Counted from the first letter of the stretch, positions 8,800 to 18,772 are shown. The stretch is 64,000 bases of DNA from an uncultured Clostridia bacterium (GCA_947623505.1 CANQGT010000008.1:17169-81168), one strand, 5' to 3'. The notes: generated from the letters alone by a model not told the origin. Program-made: numbers and translations.

Positions 8800-10513
8800 A
8801 ATGCGCCTCCTCCCCAAACTGCGAATCGTATATTTCCTTGTAAACGGAGCAGGATTGAAGCAATTCTTTGTGAGTACCTATTCCGACGGCGGTTCCGTCG
8901 TCGAGAACTATTATTTTATCAGCCGCCATAACAGAGGACGCTCTTTGGCTGACGATAAACACCGTGGGATTATAATCGAGAGAAAGTATTTCCTTTCTCA
9001 TTTCAGCCTCGGTAGCGAAATCAAGCGCGGAGGAGCTGTCGTCAAGAACAAGTATTTCAGGTTTCCTCACAAGAGCCCTCGCAACAGAAAGCCTTTGCTT
9101 TTGGCCTCCCGAAAGATTTGCGCCGTTTTGCTCTATTTCGGCGTTCAAGCCTCCCTTTTCGATTATAGAATCAAGTATCTGCGCTTTTTTCAGCGCTTCA
9201 AGCATTTCGTCGTCAGTCGCGTCTTCTTTTCCCCATTTTAGATTATCGCGGACCGTGCCTTTAAAGAGCGCCGCTTTCTGAAGAACAAAGCCTATCTTCT
9301 CCCTCAGTTCCTCGTCATTATACGCATTAACGTCAACTCCGTTTACAAGCACCTTTCCCTCGGTAGCGTCATAAAAATGAGGTATCAGAGAAACAAGGCT
9401 CGTTTTTCCGCTGCCCGTGCCGCCGATAACTCCGATAACGCTCCCCTTACGGGCGGAGAAAGAAATACCGTCAAGTGAATTTTCCCCCGCGCCGTTGTAT
9501 CTGAGAGAAACGTTTTGAAAATCAACGGCGTTATCGCTCAAAATATCCGTATCGGAATTGTGCGAAAGGGTGTTTTCAAGTTCAAAAACCGCCCGGATCC
9601 TGTCCGCGCAGGCAAGCGATTTTGTAACGGTAACGATAAGATTCGCGAGCTTTATCAACTCAACAAGTATTTGGCTCATATAATTATAGAGCGCCACAAC
9701 TTCGCCCTGCGTGAGCTCCCCCGCGTTTACGCGTATCGCGCCGCCGTTTATAAGCAGAATAACGGCAACGTTTACGATAACGTATGTTACGGGATTCATA
9801 AGTGCGGATATTCTGCCCGCGGCTTTCTGAAGATGCGAAAGAGCCTTGTTTTTTTCTTCAAAATCGGCAATCTCGTTTTCTTCCTGAGTAAAGGCTCTTA
9901 TCACCCTCGCGCCGCTTAAATTTTCCCTTGTTTTCAGCGTGATTCCGTCAAGATCATTTTGAATTTTTCTGAATTTTCGGATATTATAAAACATTATGCC
10001 GAAAACAACAAGAGACAAGAGCAAAATTGCCCCCGCGAAAATAAAAGCGCTGCTCACGTCAACGGTAAACGCCATTATCATAGCGCCGAAAACGATGAAC
10101 GGGCTGCGAAGGAACAGGCGCAAAACGAGATTTACACCGTTTTGAACCTGATTTGAATCGGTGCTCAGCCTTGTTATAAGGCTTGCGGCTCCCATTTTGT
10201 CAAGCTCAGAAAACGAAAGCGACTGTATCTTTTCAAAAAGAGAATGGCGAAGCTCCCTGCCGAAGCCCGTTGCGGCTTTGGCGGCAAAATACTGGGCGGT
10301 TATCGACGCGGCCATTCCCACAACGGCAAGCGCGGCGAGAATACCGCAGCGCGAAAGAATGAAAGACATATCGCCGTTTAAAATGCCGTTATCGATGATT
10401 GACGCAACAACAAGCGGAACGATAAGCTCAAACGCCGCCTCAAGCATTTTAAAAAGAGGCGCAAGAAACGATTCCGCTTTGTAATTATTCAAAAATCCGA
10501 GCAGCTTTTTCAT
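8789..10513 (-). CDS. ABC transporter, fused permease/ATPase half-exporter (first gene of pair)
   Basis: The 574-residue protein has an exporter-type membrane domain (residues ~15-300) and an ATPase domain with Walker A GGTGSGKTS, signature LSGGQKQRLSVARALV and Walker B ILVLDDSSSALD. In this copy the residue after Walker B is Asp (DDSS) instead of Glu, a change typical of the degenerate site in heterodimeric ABC exporters such as BmrC/TM287; the partner at 7048-8799 has the normal DEATSS. It is the first gene of the operon ABC-ABC-trkA-trkH-agcS, with promoter at 10552-10581. Confidence 0.94.
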   Translation of the reverse strand: MKKLLGFLNNYKAESFLAPLFKMLEAAFELIVPLVVASIIDNGILNGDMSFILSRCGILAALAVVGMAASITAQYFAAKAATGFGRELRHSLFEKIQSLSFSELDKMGAASLITRLSTDSNQVQNGVNLVLRLFLRSPFIVFGAMIMAFTVDVSSAFIFAGAILLLSLVVFGIMFYNIRKFRKIQNDLDGITLKTRENLSGARVIRAFTQEENEIADFEEKNKALSHLQKAAGRISALMNPVTYVIVNVAVILLINGGAIRVNAGELTQGEVVALYNYMSQILVELIKLANLIVTVTKSLACADRIRAVFELENTLSHNSDTDILSDNAVDFQNVSLRYNGAGENSLDGISFSARKGSVIGVIGGTGSGKTSLVSLIPHFYDATEGKVLVNGVDVNAYNDEELREKIGFVLQKAALFKGTVRDNLKWGKEDATDDEMLEALKKAQILDSIIEKGGLNAEIEQNGANLSGGQKQRLSVARALVRKPEILVLDDSSSALDFATEAEMRKEILSLDYNPTVFIVSQRASSVMAADKIIVLDDGTAVGIGTHKELLQSCSVYKEIYDSQFGEEAHYEE

Positions 10514-10551
10514 AATTCACCAAATGTTTACATTTGAATTTCCAATCTTAG

Positions 10552-10581
10552 ATTATAATACCCTTTATCTTAATAAATCAA
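10552..10581 (-). promoter_or_regulatory. Promoter of the ABC-trk-agcS operon
   Basis: On the minus strand TTGATT (10576-10581) and TATAAT (10552-10557) are separated by 18 bases, about 40 bases before the first start codon. Confidence 0.65.
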
Positions 10582-10689
10582 TAGAATTACGGTAATTTAT
10601 TAAAAATTTATTAACGCCTGAGCCTCTCAGCTGTATGAACACAAATTCTATTCCCTCGGCAATAATGTAAGAATGTATAAAAATTACTG

Positions 10690-10718
10690 TTGAAAAAAGA
10701 ATAAGCGTGATATATAAT
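10690..10718 (+). promoter_or_regulatory. Promoter of the Gfo/Idh/MocA oxidoreductase gene
   Basis: TTGAAA at 10690-10695 and TATAAT at 10713-10718 with a 17-base spacer; the start codon follows 40 bases later behind AAAGGATGAAATGTT. Confidence 0.7.
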
Positions 10719-10758
10719 AATCAAAACACACGATGAAATTAAAAAAGGATGAAATGTT

Positions 10759-12069
10759 ATGGAAAAGAAACCGGTTACCGCCATAATCGTTGGCGCAGGC
10801 CACCGCGCGTTCGTTTACAGCGAACTTGCAAAAACCAACCCCGAGCTTCTTAAAATCGTGGGCGTTGCCGATCCGAATCCCGTGAGAAGAAAAAAAGCTA
10901 TGGAATATTTCGGATTCGGCGAGGATATGTGCTTTGAATCAGCCGAACAGCTTGCCGAAAAAGGTAAGCTTGCGGACGCCGTTATCAACGGTACTATGGA
11001 CGAACAGCATATCGACACTTCCGTTCCGCTTCTCAACGCGGGATACGATATGCTTTTGGAAAAACCCTTTGCCGTTAATGAGGAAGAGATGCGCAGGCTT
11101 GTTGATTGCGCAAGAAAAAACAACAGCAAGGTTATGATTTGCCACGTTCTGCGTTATACTCCTTTCTATTATTCGATAAAAGAGCGCATAACAAACGGAG
11201 AAATCGGCGATATAATCAATATTCAGATGACGGAGCACGTCAGCTATCATCATCTTTCCACCTCTTATATAAGAGGAAAATGGGCAAATTCCGACAAGTG
11301 CCACACAACGATGCTGCTTGCCAAATGCTGCCACGACATAGACCTTATGATGTGGTTTATGAGCGAAACGAAGCCTGTAAAAATTTCTTCGTTCGGTTCC
11401 AAATACCAGTTTAAGCCCGAAAACGCTCCCGAGGGCGCGGGAACGATCTGTATGAAGGACTGCCCGCTTGTTGACACCTGCGTTTATTCAACAAAGAGGC
11501 TTTACATAGACCACCCCGACAGATGGGCTTTTTACGTATGGGACGCGCTTGAGCATATCGACAACCCGACTATTGAAGACAAAATAGCTCTTATGAAAAG
11601 CGACAATCCATATGCGCGCTGCATTTATAAATGCGACAATAATATTGTTGACCATCAAAGCGTGCTCGTTAATTTCGCTTCGGGCGCCACGGGAACTCAC
11701 AATATGGTGGGCGGCTCGGCCGAACCGAGAAGAAATATACATATAATAGGCACAAAGGGCGAAATATTCGGCAATTTTGAAGAATCAAAATTTACCGTTT
11801 TAAAAATAAATCCGTCTCCCGACGCTCACAACGAAGAATGCGACGTTGAAGAAGTTGATCTCCGCGTAACAGGCGATATGGTAGGCGCTTACGGCGGCCA
11901 CGGCGGCGGAGACGAGCGTCTTGCCGAGGACTTCGTTTCTTTTATAAGAGGAGAAAAACCGAGCCTTGCCTGCACATCGGTTTTCGATTCCGTAGCAGGT
12001 CATCTTTGCGTTTACCTTGCCGATAAATCAAGGGAAAACGGCGGAATACCGATAGATGTTGTTTATTGA
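10759..12069 (+). CDS. Gfo/Idh/MocA family NAD(P)-dependent oxidoreductase
   Basis: The 436-residue protein starts with a Rossmann fold (TAIIVGAGHRAFVYSELA) and has the family EKPFAVNEEEM motif near residue 100, where Lys is the conserved substrate/cofactor contact. A C-terminal alpha/beta domain follows with a GHGGGDERL segment. These enzymes oxidise or reduce sugars, inositols or sugar derivatives in the cytosol. A short insert holds several Cys (MKDCPLVDTC), seen in many clostridial members. The gene is monocistronic and converges on an alpha-mannosidase gene, which hints at carbohydrate use; the substrate is not predictable. Confidence 0.9.
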   Translation: MEKKPVTAIIVGAGHRAFVYSELAKTNPELLKIVGVADPNPVRRKKAMEYFGFGEDMCFESAEQLAEKGKLADAVINGTMDEQHIDTSVPLLNAGYDMLLEKPFAVNEEEMRRLVDCARKNNSKVMICHVLRYTPFYYSIKERITNGEIGDIINIQMTEHVSYHHLSTSYIRGKWANSDKCHTTMLLAKCCHDIDLMMWFMSETKPVKISSFGSKYQFKPENAPEGAGTICMKDCPLVDTCVYSTKRLYIDHPDRWAFYVWDALEHIDNPTIEDKIALMKSDNPYARCIYKCDNNIVDHQSVLVNFASGATGTHNMVGGSAEPRRNIHIIGTKGEIFGNFEESKFTVLKINPSPDAHNEECDVEEVDLRVTGDMVGAYGGHGGGDERLAEDFVSFIRGEKPSLACTSVFDSVAGHLCVYLADKSRENGGIPIDVVY

Positions 12070-12090
12070 TAAACTTTTCCTATAAGCAAA

Positions 12091-12119
12091 CGCACCGACT
12101 TTGGTCGGTGCGTATTTTT
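12091..12119 (+). terminator. Intrinsic terminator after the Gfo/Idh/MocA gene
   Basis: The stem CGCACCGAC / GTCGGTGCG with a TTTG loop is followed by TATTTTTG. It lies between two convergent genes. Confidence 0.85.
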
Positions 12120-12134
12120 GTTATTCAAAATTAT

Positions 12135-15100
12135 TCAATAAAACGCTTTTACGGTTTTAATCTCAAACGGGCGGAATTTCATATCAAGTATATTTCCCGA
12201 AACGCAATCGCTCTGCTCTTCCTCAAGCATATTCGCAACCGCCGTTTTGAATACATTTCCGCAAAATTCGGCCCGGCAATTCGTATAAGTTCCCTCAGCC
12301 TCATAAAACCTGACGATATAGGCGTTTTGAGCATCCTCACAGGGCTTTACCGCCTCAACAATAATATTCGGTTTATCAACGCTTATAAGGCGCTCAAGCT
12401 CGAAATATCCGGACGACACGATATGCGGCACGTTAAGCTCATACGCGGGCTTTACAACGGCATTTGCGTTATATCCGCAGTTATGCGGCAGGAAAGAATA
12501 TACGCAGGTGTGCCTGCCCTTGTCGCCCATTACGTCGGGGCGGGTTCCTCCCTTATGCAGAGAAAGTCTGAGGCTTGAACCCTTTGCAGATATTCCGTAT
12601 TTGCAGTCGTTAAGAATGCTAACGCCGTATCCCGGCTCGGAAAGATCGGTATATTTATGATTCACAACCTCAAATTTTGCTTTTTCAAGGGTATTGTTTC
12701 GTGTAGTCCGGCGTTTGCAGTTTCCGAACTGTATCTCCTGCCTAACAAAATCTTCCCTTACGCCCGTGTCAAAAGCGGTTTTAAGGAACCTATGATCGTC
12801 CCGCCAGTCGATTCTCGTATCAAATCTGACCTCGGGCGAATCGGCAAAGAAAATCATATCCTGATCGATCGTTGATTTATCGCTGATTTTGTATTTACTT
12901 CTGATGATGAACGCGACCGCGCCGTCCGAAACCGTTTCTCTGCCGAGGAGCTCGGAGCAGTCCGCAAATTTCAGTTCAAGATCAGCGTCAATATCCCAGT
13001 TATCCCAAAACGCGGGCACATCCTCCGCAATTAAAAAGGTATTAAACGGCAGTCCGTCCACAAGCTGTCTCCCCGCCGAACGGTCAACAAACGAGGATAT
13101 AAAGCCCCTTTCGTTAAATTTAACAATCGCAAACGGAGTTGTAAGACATTCACCGTCATAAATAAACGGGCTTTTGCTTTCGGGCATTTTATCGGAAAAA
13201 TCAAAATGAATGCTTGAAAAAGCAGGAACGCTTACGCCGGAAATTATAAGTTTTTCGTTTCCGTCAAGATCGGTATATGCCTGCTGAGGATAATCCGAAA
13301 TATATTTTCCGCAAAAATCGGCAAACACGGCGTCGTTTCTGCGAAATGAAAGTGTGTTTGTAACCGTAATTCCGCTGTCGCCGTTTTCGGTGCGCTCTTT
13401 AATCAGCGTTTTCGCGCTTTCAATCATACTTCCCATTTCCGCTTTGCACTGCCTGTGAGCCGCGTTTATGCAGGTGCCCGGAAGAATATCGTGAAACTGA
13501 TTTATCAAAAGCGTTTCGTAAAGGGCGTTCGTCTTTTCCGCAGAGCAGGCGCTTCCCTCACGCACCGCTTCGCTCACCGTAAGTATCTCAAGATCGCGGA
13601 GCAAAAGCTCCGCTTTTCTGTTATTTCTCTTTATCTCGTGCTGATTTGTAAGCGTGCCTCTGTGCAGTTCAAGATACAATTCGCCGACATATACGTCGGG
13701 ATCGACGACGTTTTTTTCAAGCTCGCGCATAAATTCGCTTACCGTTATCATTTTCGCTTTCGGCACCTCGTTTAAATCCTCGCAGCGCCGCGCTATCTCT
13801 ATCATCTCATACTGCGGGCCGCCGCCTCCGTCGCCGTATCCGAACGCCGCGTGGCGCATATTTGAAACGCATGCCTGCCCGCTTTTGCTGATGTCATTGA
13901 CAACAGCGCCGATAAGCGTTTGAGGATCGGGCCAGCAGTGCGTAATATTGAAGTGGGCAAGAACTTTTGTGCCGTCTATCCCCTGCCACAAAAATGTGTC
14001 ATACGGGAAGTCGTTTGTGTCGTTCCATTTTATTTTTGTCGTTAGAAAATATTTAACGCCGAAGCCTTTCATTATCTGCGGTATAGCGGCAGAATAACCG
14101 AATGTATCGGGTAGCCAAAAGCAATCAGATGTATAACCGAAATGCTTTCTTGTAAAGCGCTGACCCCATAAAAACTGCCTTATCATTGATTCGCCGGAGG
14201 TAATATTGCAGTCGCACTCAACCCAAACAGCGCCGTTTGGCTCATATCTTCCCTCGGCAACCTTTTCCCTGATTTTTTCAAACAGAGCGGGATAATTTTT
14301 AAATATCATATTGCTATGGCAGGAGGAACTCTGCACAAATTTATACTCAGGGTATTGCTCCATAAGGCTTATCTGATTTGAATATGTGCGGGCGCATTTT
14401 TTTACGGTTTCGCCGATATGCCAAAGCCACGCCGTATCCATATGGGAATGCCCGATTATGCCCACAACCGGGGAATTTTCTCCGTTTTTCTCGGAAAGTA
14501 TTTTTTTAAGATAAGGCCGCGCGCTTCTTATGCTCTCTATAAAATCGGAATACGCCGCGTCATCGGGCGAATAAAGCAGTTTTTTATGCACCTCGGTCAG
14601 GGCGTTTACGGCTCTCGCCTTAAAAAAGCTGCCGTCTGGCAGAAACTCGGCAAGTTGATTTACTGTTTTAAGATCAAAATAAAAATCCTGAATTTCATCA
14701 TTTTTAACGCAAATATCAAGGCACACAAACTCAAAATCATAATTACGCCGCTCCTTGGAAAAAGGATCGCAGCCTTGGTAATCGTGCCCCGCATAATATT
14801 CGATGGCGATGTCAACAGTTTCGCCCGCCGCCGCGTTTTTCTTTATAAGGCCGCAATAATGGTTGCCGTGTTCGGTAAAAACGTATTTGGAATTGAACGT
14901 GCCGAACGGAATGCCGTTTACCCACAGCATAGCCTCGTATCCGCCCATATTCGGGCGTATAAAAATATCCCTGCCGTCATACTCGTCGGGGACTTTATAG
15001 CACGCTTTTATCCAACAGTAAGTCCCCTCGCCTCCCCATTTAAATCCGCAGTTTATCGGTTTAAACAGGTCGTCGTCGGGAATATCCGAAAGCCTTTCTT

Positions 15101-15218
15101 TTGTAACGTAAGCTCTCGCCTCAACGGAAGATATTTTTTCAAAAAGATAAGCGTCGAGAGTTGTTTCAAACCTTTTCAGCTTGGAAAGCATTTTTTCGCA
15201 GTGCGGCTTGCAAAGCAT
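12135..15218 (-). CDS. Glycoside hydrolase family 38 alpha-mannosidase
   Basis: At 1027 residues the protein matches bacterial GH38 enzymes. The N-terminal third has a beta-sandwich-like region; the catalytic domain begins near residue 250 with GIIGHSHMDTAWLWH (His and Asp ligands of the catalytic Zn) and contains FWLPDTFGYSAAIPQI, whose Asp is the family nucleophile. A helical middle domain and C-terminal beta domains complete the usual architecture. No signal peptide is seen, so it probably acts in the cytosol on imported mannosides or N-glycan-derived oligosaccharides. It is transcribed alone from the promoter at 15237-15265, with AGAGGTGATAAT before the ATG. Confidence 0.93.
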   Translation of the reverse strand: MLCKPHCEKMLSKLKRFETTLDAYLFEKISSVEARAYVTKERLSDIPDDDLFKPINCGFKWGGEGTYCWIKACYKVPDEYDGRDIFIRPNMGGYEAMLWVNGIPFGTFNSKYVFTEHGNHYCGLIKKNAAAGETVDIAIEYYAGHDYQGCDPFSKERRNYDFEFVCLDICVKNDEIQDFYFDLKTVNQLAEFLPDGSFFKARAVNALTEVHKKLLYSPDDAAYSDFIESIRSARPYLKKILSEKNGENSPVVGIIGHSHMDTAWLWHIGETVKKCARTYSNQISLMEQYPEYKFVQSSSCHSNMIFKNYPALFEKIREKVAEGRYEPNGAVWVECDCNITSGESMIRQFLWGQRFTRKHFGYTSDCFWLPDTFGYSAAIPQIMKGFGVKYFLTTKIKWNDTNDFPYDTFLWQGIDGTKVLAHFNITHCWPDPQTLIGAVVNDISKSGQACVSNMRHAAFGYGDGGGGPQYEMIEIARRCEDLNEVPKAKMITVSEFMRELEKNVVDPDVYVGELYLELHRGTLTNQHEIKRNNRKAELLLRDLEILTVSEAVREGSACSAEKTNALYETLLINQFHDILPGTCINAAHRQCKAEMGSMIESAKTLIKERTENGDSGITVTNTLSFRRNDAVFADFCGKYISDYPQQAYTDLDGNEKLIISGVSVPAFSSIHFDFSDKMPESKSPFIYDGECLTTPFAIVKFNERGFISSFVDRSAGRQLVDGLPFNTFLIAEDVPAFWDNWDIDADLELKFADCSELLGRETVSDGAVAFIIRSKYKISDKSTIDQDMIFFADSPEVRFDTRIDWRDDHRFLKTAFDTGVREDFVRQEIQFGNCKRRTTRNNTLEKAKFEVVNHKYTDLSEPGYGVSILNDCKYGISAKGSSLRLSLHKGGTRPDVMGDKGRHTCVYSFLPHNCGYNANAVVKPAYELNVPHIVSSGYFELERLISVDKPNIIVEAVKPCEDAQNAYIVRFYEAEGTYTNCRAEFCGNVFKTAVANMLEEEQSDCVSGNILDMKFRPFEIKTVKAFY

Positions 15219-15236
15219 ATTATCACCTCTGAAATG

Positions 15237-15265
15237 AGCATATCATAGCGCGGTTCCTTTTTCAA
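15237..15265 (-). promoter_or_regulatory. Promoter of the alpha-mannosidase gene
   Basis: On the minus strand TTGAAA (15260-15265) and TATGCT (15237-15242) are spaced by 17 bases; the start codon is 19 bases downstream. Confidence 0.6.
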
Positions 15266-15345
15266 TCAAAAAATATATCTCGCTTGAATTTTATTGTATA
15301 TTTTCCTTTTTTTTGCAGAAACATATTATTGCGGAGGTGAAAAAT

Positions 15346-15522
15346 ATGACAACGAAGGAATTACTGTATATTGACGATGCGCTCGGGCATGAGCAGTATT
15401 TTCAAACAAAATGCAACGAGGTGATCGGTCAACTGCAAGATACGAAGCTTAAATCTTCCGTGGAGCAGATGGCACAGAAACACCGGCAGATCTATCAGGA
15501 CTTTTACGGCTTATTAGGCTAA
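15346..15522 (+). CDS. Small spore-coat-associated protein, CotF-like helical hairpin
   Basis: A 58-residue protein beginning MTTKELLYIDDALGHEQYFQ. The start at 15346 is fixed by GCGGAGGTG eight bases upstream. It is all-helical, with a ferritin-like or CotF-like pattern (HEQ near residue 15, QMAQKHRQIYQ near the end). Small proteins of this type sit next to CotF-domain genes in many Clostridia and are annotated as spore coat proteins. It is followed after 17 bases by the larger CotF protein gene, so the two are co-transcribed. Sporulation role is inferred from family and pairing. Confidence 0.75.
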   Translation: MTTKELLYIDDALGHEQYFQTKCNEVIGQLQDTKLKSSVEQMAQKHRQIYQDFYGLLG

Positions 15523-15539
15523 TTTTAAGGAGGTAAAAA

Positions 15540-15791
15540 ATGGACGACAAAAATCTTATGCAAAACATTCTTTTGCTTGAAAAGGGAGTTTGCGATCTCT
15601 ATATGCACGGCTCCATCGAATCGTCAACGCAAAACGTTCATCAAGCGTTTAAAACGGCGCTGAACGAATCGCTGAGTATGCAGGATACGCTTTACACCGA
15701 AATGTCGGCAAAGGGTTGGTATCCGGTTGAACAGGCGGAGCAGTCAAAAATAGAAAATCTTAAACAAAAATTCAGCTCCGCTCAGAGCTGA
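15540..15791 (+). CDS. Spore coat protein, Coat F domain
   Basis: The 83-residue protein resembles the Coat F (CotF) domain: DDKNLMQNILLLEKGVCDLY, then STQNVHQAFKTALNESL, and a C-terminal KGWYPVEQAE segment typical of the family. CotF-domain proteins are small structural coat components made in the mother cell. A strong AAGGAGG lies before the start. Together with the preceding 58-residue gene it forms a two-gene operon, and it supports a spore-forming host. Confidence 0.85.
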   Translation: MDDKNLMQNILLLEKGVCDLYMHGSIESSTQNVHQAFKTALNESLSMQDTLYTEMSAKGWYPVEQAEQSKIENLKQKFSSAQS

Positions 15792-15802
15792 CAAAAATAA
15801 AC

Positions 15803-15839
15803 GCCGGAGGGTGAAAGAAATAAATTCTTTCCCTCCGGC
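15803..15839. terminator. Bidirectional terminator between cotF and the M16C peptidase gene
   Basis: The long stem GCCGGAGGG / CCCTCCGGC, extended by AAAGAA / TTCTTT, lies between convergent genes. A T-rich tract follows on the minus side (GTTTATTTTTG) and a weaker one on the plus side. Confidence 0.75.
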
Positions 15840-15854
15840 TGAATATTTTGATAA

Positions 15855-18725
15855 TCAAAGCGTTTTGTAATCGGTTATGCCGCAGTCTTTCAACTGCTGT
15901 TCGCTCGCCACTACGCAAACCGAACCGTTTTGAGCCATTATATCCGCAAATTCCGCCCATTTTTCAAGCTTGACAAAATCCGTTTCAAGCATTTCCTTTC
16001 GGATTTTTATCCGCATTTCATCGGTTGTGCCCGAAAAATACATAGCGTCCGCCGTGTCGCCCTGAGCCTGCGGAGTAAGCAACGGATCAACAGAAGCGAT
16101 TGTTGAGATAATATATTTGTCGAGACTTTCGCCGCTGTTTTTAAAATTTCTCAGGAAATCGCCGATGGCACAATAAGTTTTAATCGATATATCGGGTGAC
16201 GGGTCTCTGTAAGAATAGCAAAAGACGCCGAGATCTCCGGCGGATTTCATTCCTGTGCCGTATGCGCCGCCCTCAACGCGCACCTTATTCCACAAATACG
16301 AAAGAGAAACGATATTTGCCGCCACTTTGAGCGAGCCCTCAAACGGATCCTCGCCGCATAAAGACGGATCGTAAGCGATAACGGCGTAACCGACCTGCCC
16401 CGGTATTTTTATGCCGGCTTTTTTATCGCCTTCAAATTTATATTCCGCGCTTTCGGGAAGCATGGCGTTTTGGGAAAATCCCGCCGTAAACGAGCCGACG
16501 TCGCAAAGCGATTCAGCCGTTATACTTACAGTAATATTTTCTCTGCAAACGGATTCGCGCAGCGCTCTCTGCATCAGATCGCGCAGACCGGCGTATTCCG
16601 ATTCAAAATTCTTAGACAGACTGCCGACGGTCTTGATAAAGGTATATCCGCCAACCGCCTCTTTTACCGCGGCCTCCGCGGAAAATCCCGCTCTCGCATA
16701 ATTCATACCAAAATAATTGCCGCTTGAAACGGCGCTCCTGCGGTTTTCCTCATCAGTCTGGCGTATTATTTCAAAAATGCTTTCTTTGGAGTCAAATTTT
16801 GTTTTTGTAAGAATTTCGCAAAGCAGATCGAGGGCTTTGTCGAGATTTTCTTCAAGCACGCTCATTTTGGCCGTAAGGCAGGGCGTGCAACGCTTTAATT
16901 CATAGTTTTGAGAAAAAGCGGTAACGTCAAAAGAAAGGCTGCCGATATACGTTTTTATCTCTCGCTGAAGCGAAAGTAAATCGTAGTTTTCCGTCGGCAG
17001 CTCCGACAGAAGATCGGCTATCATTGAAAGCCGGCCGAGCTCATCAAGAGAAAACTGCGTGAGCCTTGCGTAAACTGAAACGTTGACAATGCCGTTTGAC
17101 GCGACGGGGTGATACAGCAGCTTCACGCCGTTGCTTTCGGACACCTCCGTTTTATAAAGCTGAGGAACCGGACTTACGTCGCTGAGAGAGAGCGAAGGCA
17201 ATGTCGCCGCGGCATCAGCGCTGTCCTCGCTCTGCTGCCATTTAAGCAGAGCATCATAATCCTCCGAAACACGTTTTAAAGCACCCTCACCCATCTGCTC
17301 AAGAATTTTTTCCGTTTTTTCCTTTTCAAGCGAATCAAGCTCGTCGGCAAGAGTCAGCGACGGCAACATATAAAGGGTTACTACTCCTTTATCATCAAGA
17401 AACAGCTCAGAAAGCAATTTTTCAAATTCGCCCGTTCCTATCATTTCGCGAAGCTCGGCAAAAATTCCGTCCGTATCAAGATACAATATAGGATCTCCAC
17501 CGTAAAGCCATGTTGAAAGAGCGGAGCTCATTCTGAATATCGCCTGAGGCTCCGGCAGATTTCTCGCATTGAACTCAAGCCTGTTTATGCACGCGGTAAG
17601 GCTTTGCTTGTCGATTCCCTTTTCAATAATATCGGCAACGGTTTTTCTGATTGTATCAATAATTTCAGGTTCGCGCTCTTTGTCTGTATTGCGCAAATTA
17701 AGCATAATATAAGGCTGCATTATGCCGTCGTTTGTGAATAGCTCAACCTCTTCGGCAAGCCCGGCCGAAAGTATTGCCCTGCAAAGCGGACTTTCATTTG
17801 TTGAGGCGAGAAATTCACATAGCGCCTGTGCCGCGGTAAGGCGCACGGCGTCGTCATAATCGCAGAATATTTTGGCGTATGTTATTATATCGCGATTTTC
17901 GCTGCCGTCCTGCGCCTCATAATAAGCGGTGCCTTTGGCGGTTTTCGGAGACTGCACGCGTATTTCGGGAAAACCGCTTTTCTTCTCAAAACGGGAGAGA
18001 TAGCCGTCTATCATACCCAAAGTTTTTTCAAGAGGCAAATTGCCGTCAAGGTAAAACAGGGCGTTTGAGGGATGATAAAATACGCGGTAAGCGTCAACAA
18101 ACATATCGTAAGTGAGATCGGGTATTTCGATCGGATCTCCGCCCGAATTGAAGCGATAGCACGAATCGGGAAAAAGCAACTCGTTCAGCGCGTACTCAAT
18201 TCGGTTATTTACTCCCGACATAACGCCTTTCATTTCGTTAAAAACTACGCCGTTGAAAAAAGCGCTGTCGCCGTCCGTCTCCAGATTCCTGCCCTCCTGA
18301 TAAAAAATATTCGCGTTATCGGTGAGGTGCGGCGCAAAGACAGCGTCAAGATAAACGCTCGTTAAATTCAAAAAATCCTTTTCATTTCTGCTTGAAACGG
18401 GATAAACCGTTTTGTCGGGATAAGTCATCGCGTTTAAAAAGGTGTTCATAGAGCTTTTGAGAAGCTCAAGAAACGGATCCTTTACAGGGTATTTTTCGGA
18501 ACCGCACAGCATTGAATGTTCAAGGATATGAAAAACGCCCGTACCGTCCTTAGGTACGGTTTTGAACGCCACGGAAAAGAGCATATTTTCAGCGCCGTTA
18601 TCCGCCCAGCAGAGACCCGCTCCTGTTTTATCGTGCGTCATTTCAACAAAAGCGCCGCCGAGTTTCTCATTTTCTCTCACTCTGTTTACGGTAAAACCGC
18701 AGATTTTACTTCCCTTTTTAAGCAT
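15855..18725 (-). CDS. Peptidase family M16C zinc metalloprotease (presequence-protease-like)
   Basis: The 956-residue protein has the inverted zinc motif HILEH near residue 55, followed by SMLCGSEKYPVKDPF, typical of M16C (PreP/Cym1/falcilysin type). The usual four M16 half-domains fit the length, with the M16C-associated region in the middle. These enzymes form a closed chamber and degrade short peptides. I chose the ATG at 18725 (MLKKGSKICGFTV) because GAGGAAATAAT precedes it; an earlier in-frame ATG at 18821 lies inside the structured leader RNA and lacks a ribosome site. No signal peptide. The long leader (18773-18970) suggests RNA-level control. Confidence 0.92.
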   Translation of the reverse strand: MLKKGSKICGFTVNRVRENEKLGGAFVEMTHDKTGAGLCWADNGAENMLFSVAFKTVPKDGTGVFHILEHSMLCGSEKYPVKDPFLELLKSSMNTFLNAMTYPDKTVYPVSSRNEKDFLNLTSVYLDAVFAPHLTDNANIFYQEGRNLETDGDSAFFNGVVFNEMKGVMSGVNNRIEYALNELLFPDSCYRFNSGGDPIEIPDLTYDMFVDAYRVFYHPSNALFYLDGNLPLEKTLGMIDGYLSRFEKKSGFPEIRVQSPKTAKGTAYYEAQDGSENRDIITYAKIFCDYDDAVRLTAAQALCEFLASTNESPLCRAILSAGLAEEVELFTNDGIMQPYIMLNLRNTDKEREPEIIDTIRKTVADIIEKGIDKQSLTACINRLEFNARNLPEPQAIFRMSSALSTWLYGGDPILYLDTDGIFAELREMIGTGEFEKLLSELFLDDKGVVTLYMLPSLTLADELDSLEKEKTEKILEQMGEGALKRVSEDYDALLKWQQSEDSADAAATLPSLSLSDVSPVPQLYKTEVSESNGVKLLYHPVASNGIVNVSVYARLTQFSLDELGRLSMIADLLSELPTENYDLLSLQREIKTYIGSLSFDVTAFSQNYELKRCTPCLTAKMSVLEENLDKALDLLCEILTKTKFDSKESIFEIIRQTDEENRRSAVSSGNYFGMNYARAGFSAEAAVKEAVGGYTFIKTVGSLSKNFESEYAGLRDLMQRALRESVCRENITVSITAESLCDVGSFTAGFSQNAMLPESAEYKFEGDKKAGIKIPGQVGYAVIAYDPSLCGEDPFEGSLKVAANIVSLSYLWNKVRVEGGAYGTGMKSAGDLGVFCYSYRDPSPDISIKTYCAIGDFLRNFKNSGESLDKYIISTIASVDPLLTPQAQGDTADAMYFSGTTDEMRIKIRKEMLETDFVKLEKWAEFADIMAQNGSVCVVASEQQLKDCGITDYKTL

Positions 18726-18772
18726 ATTATTTCCTCGTTTCTTTAAGAAATATCGGCGATAATAGCGCGCCG

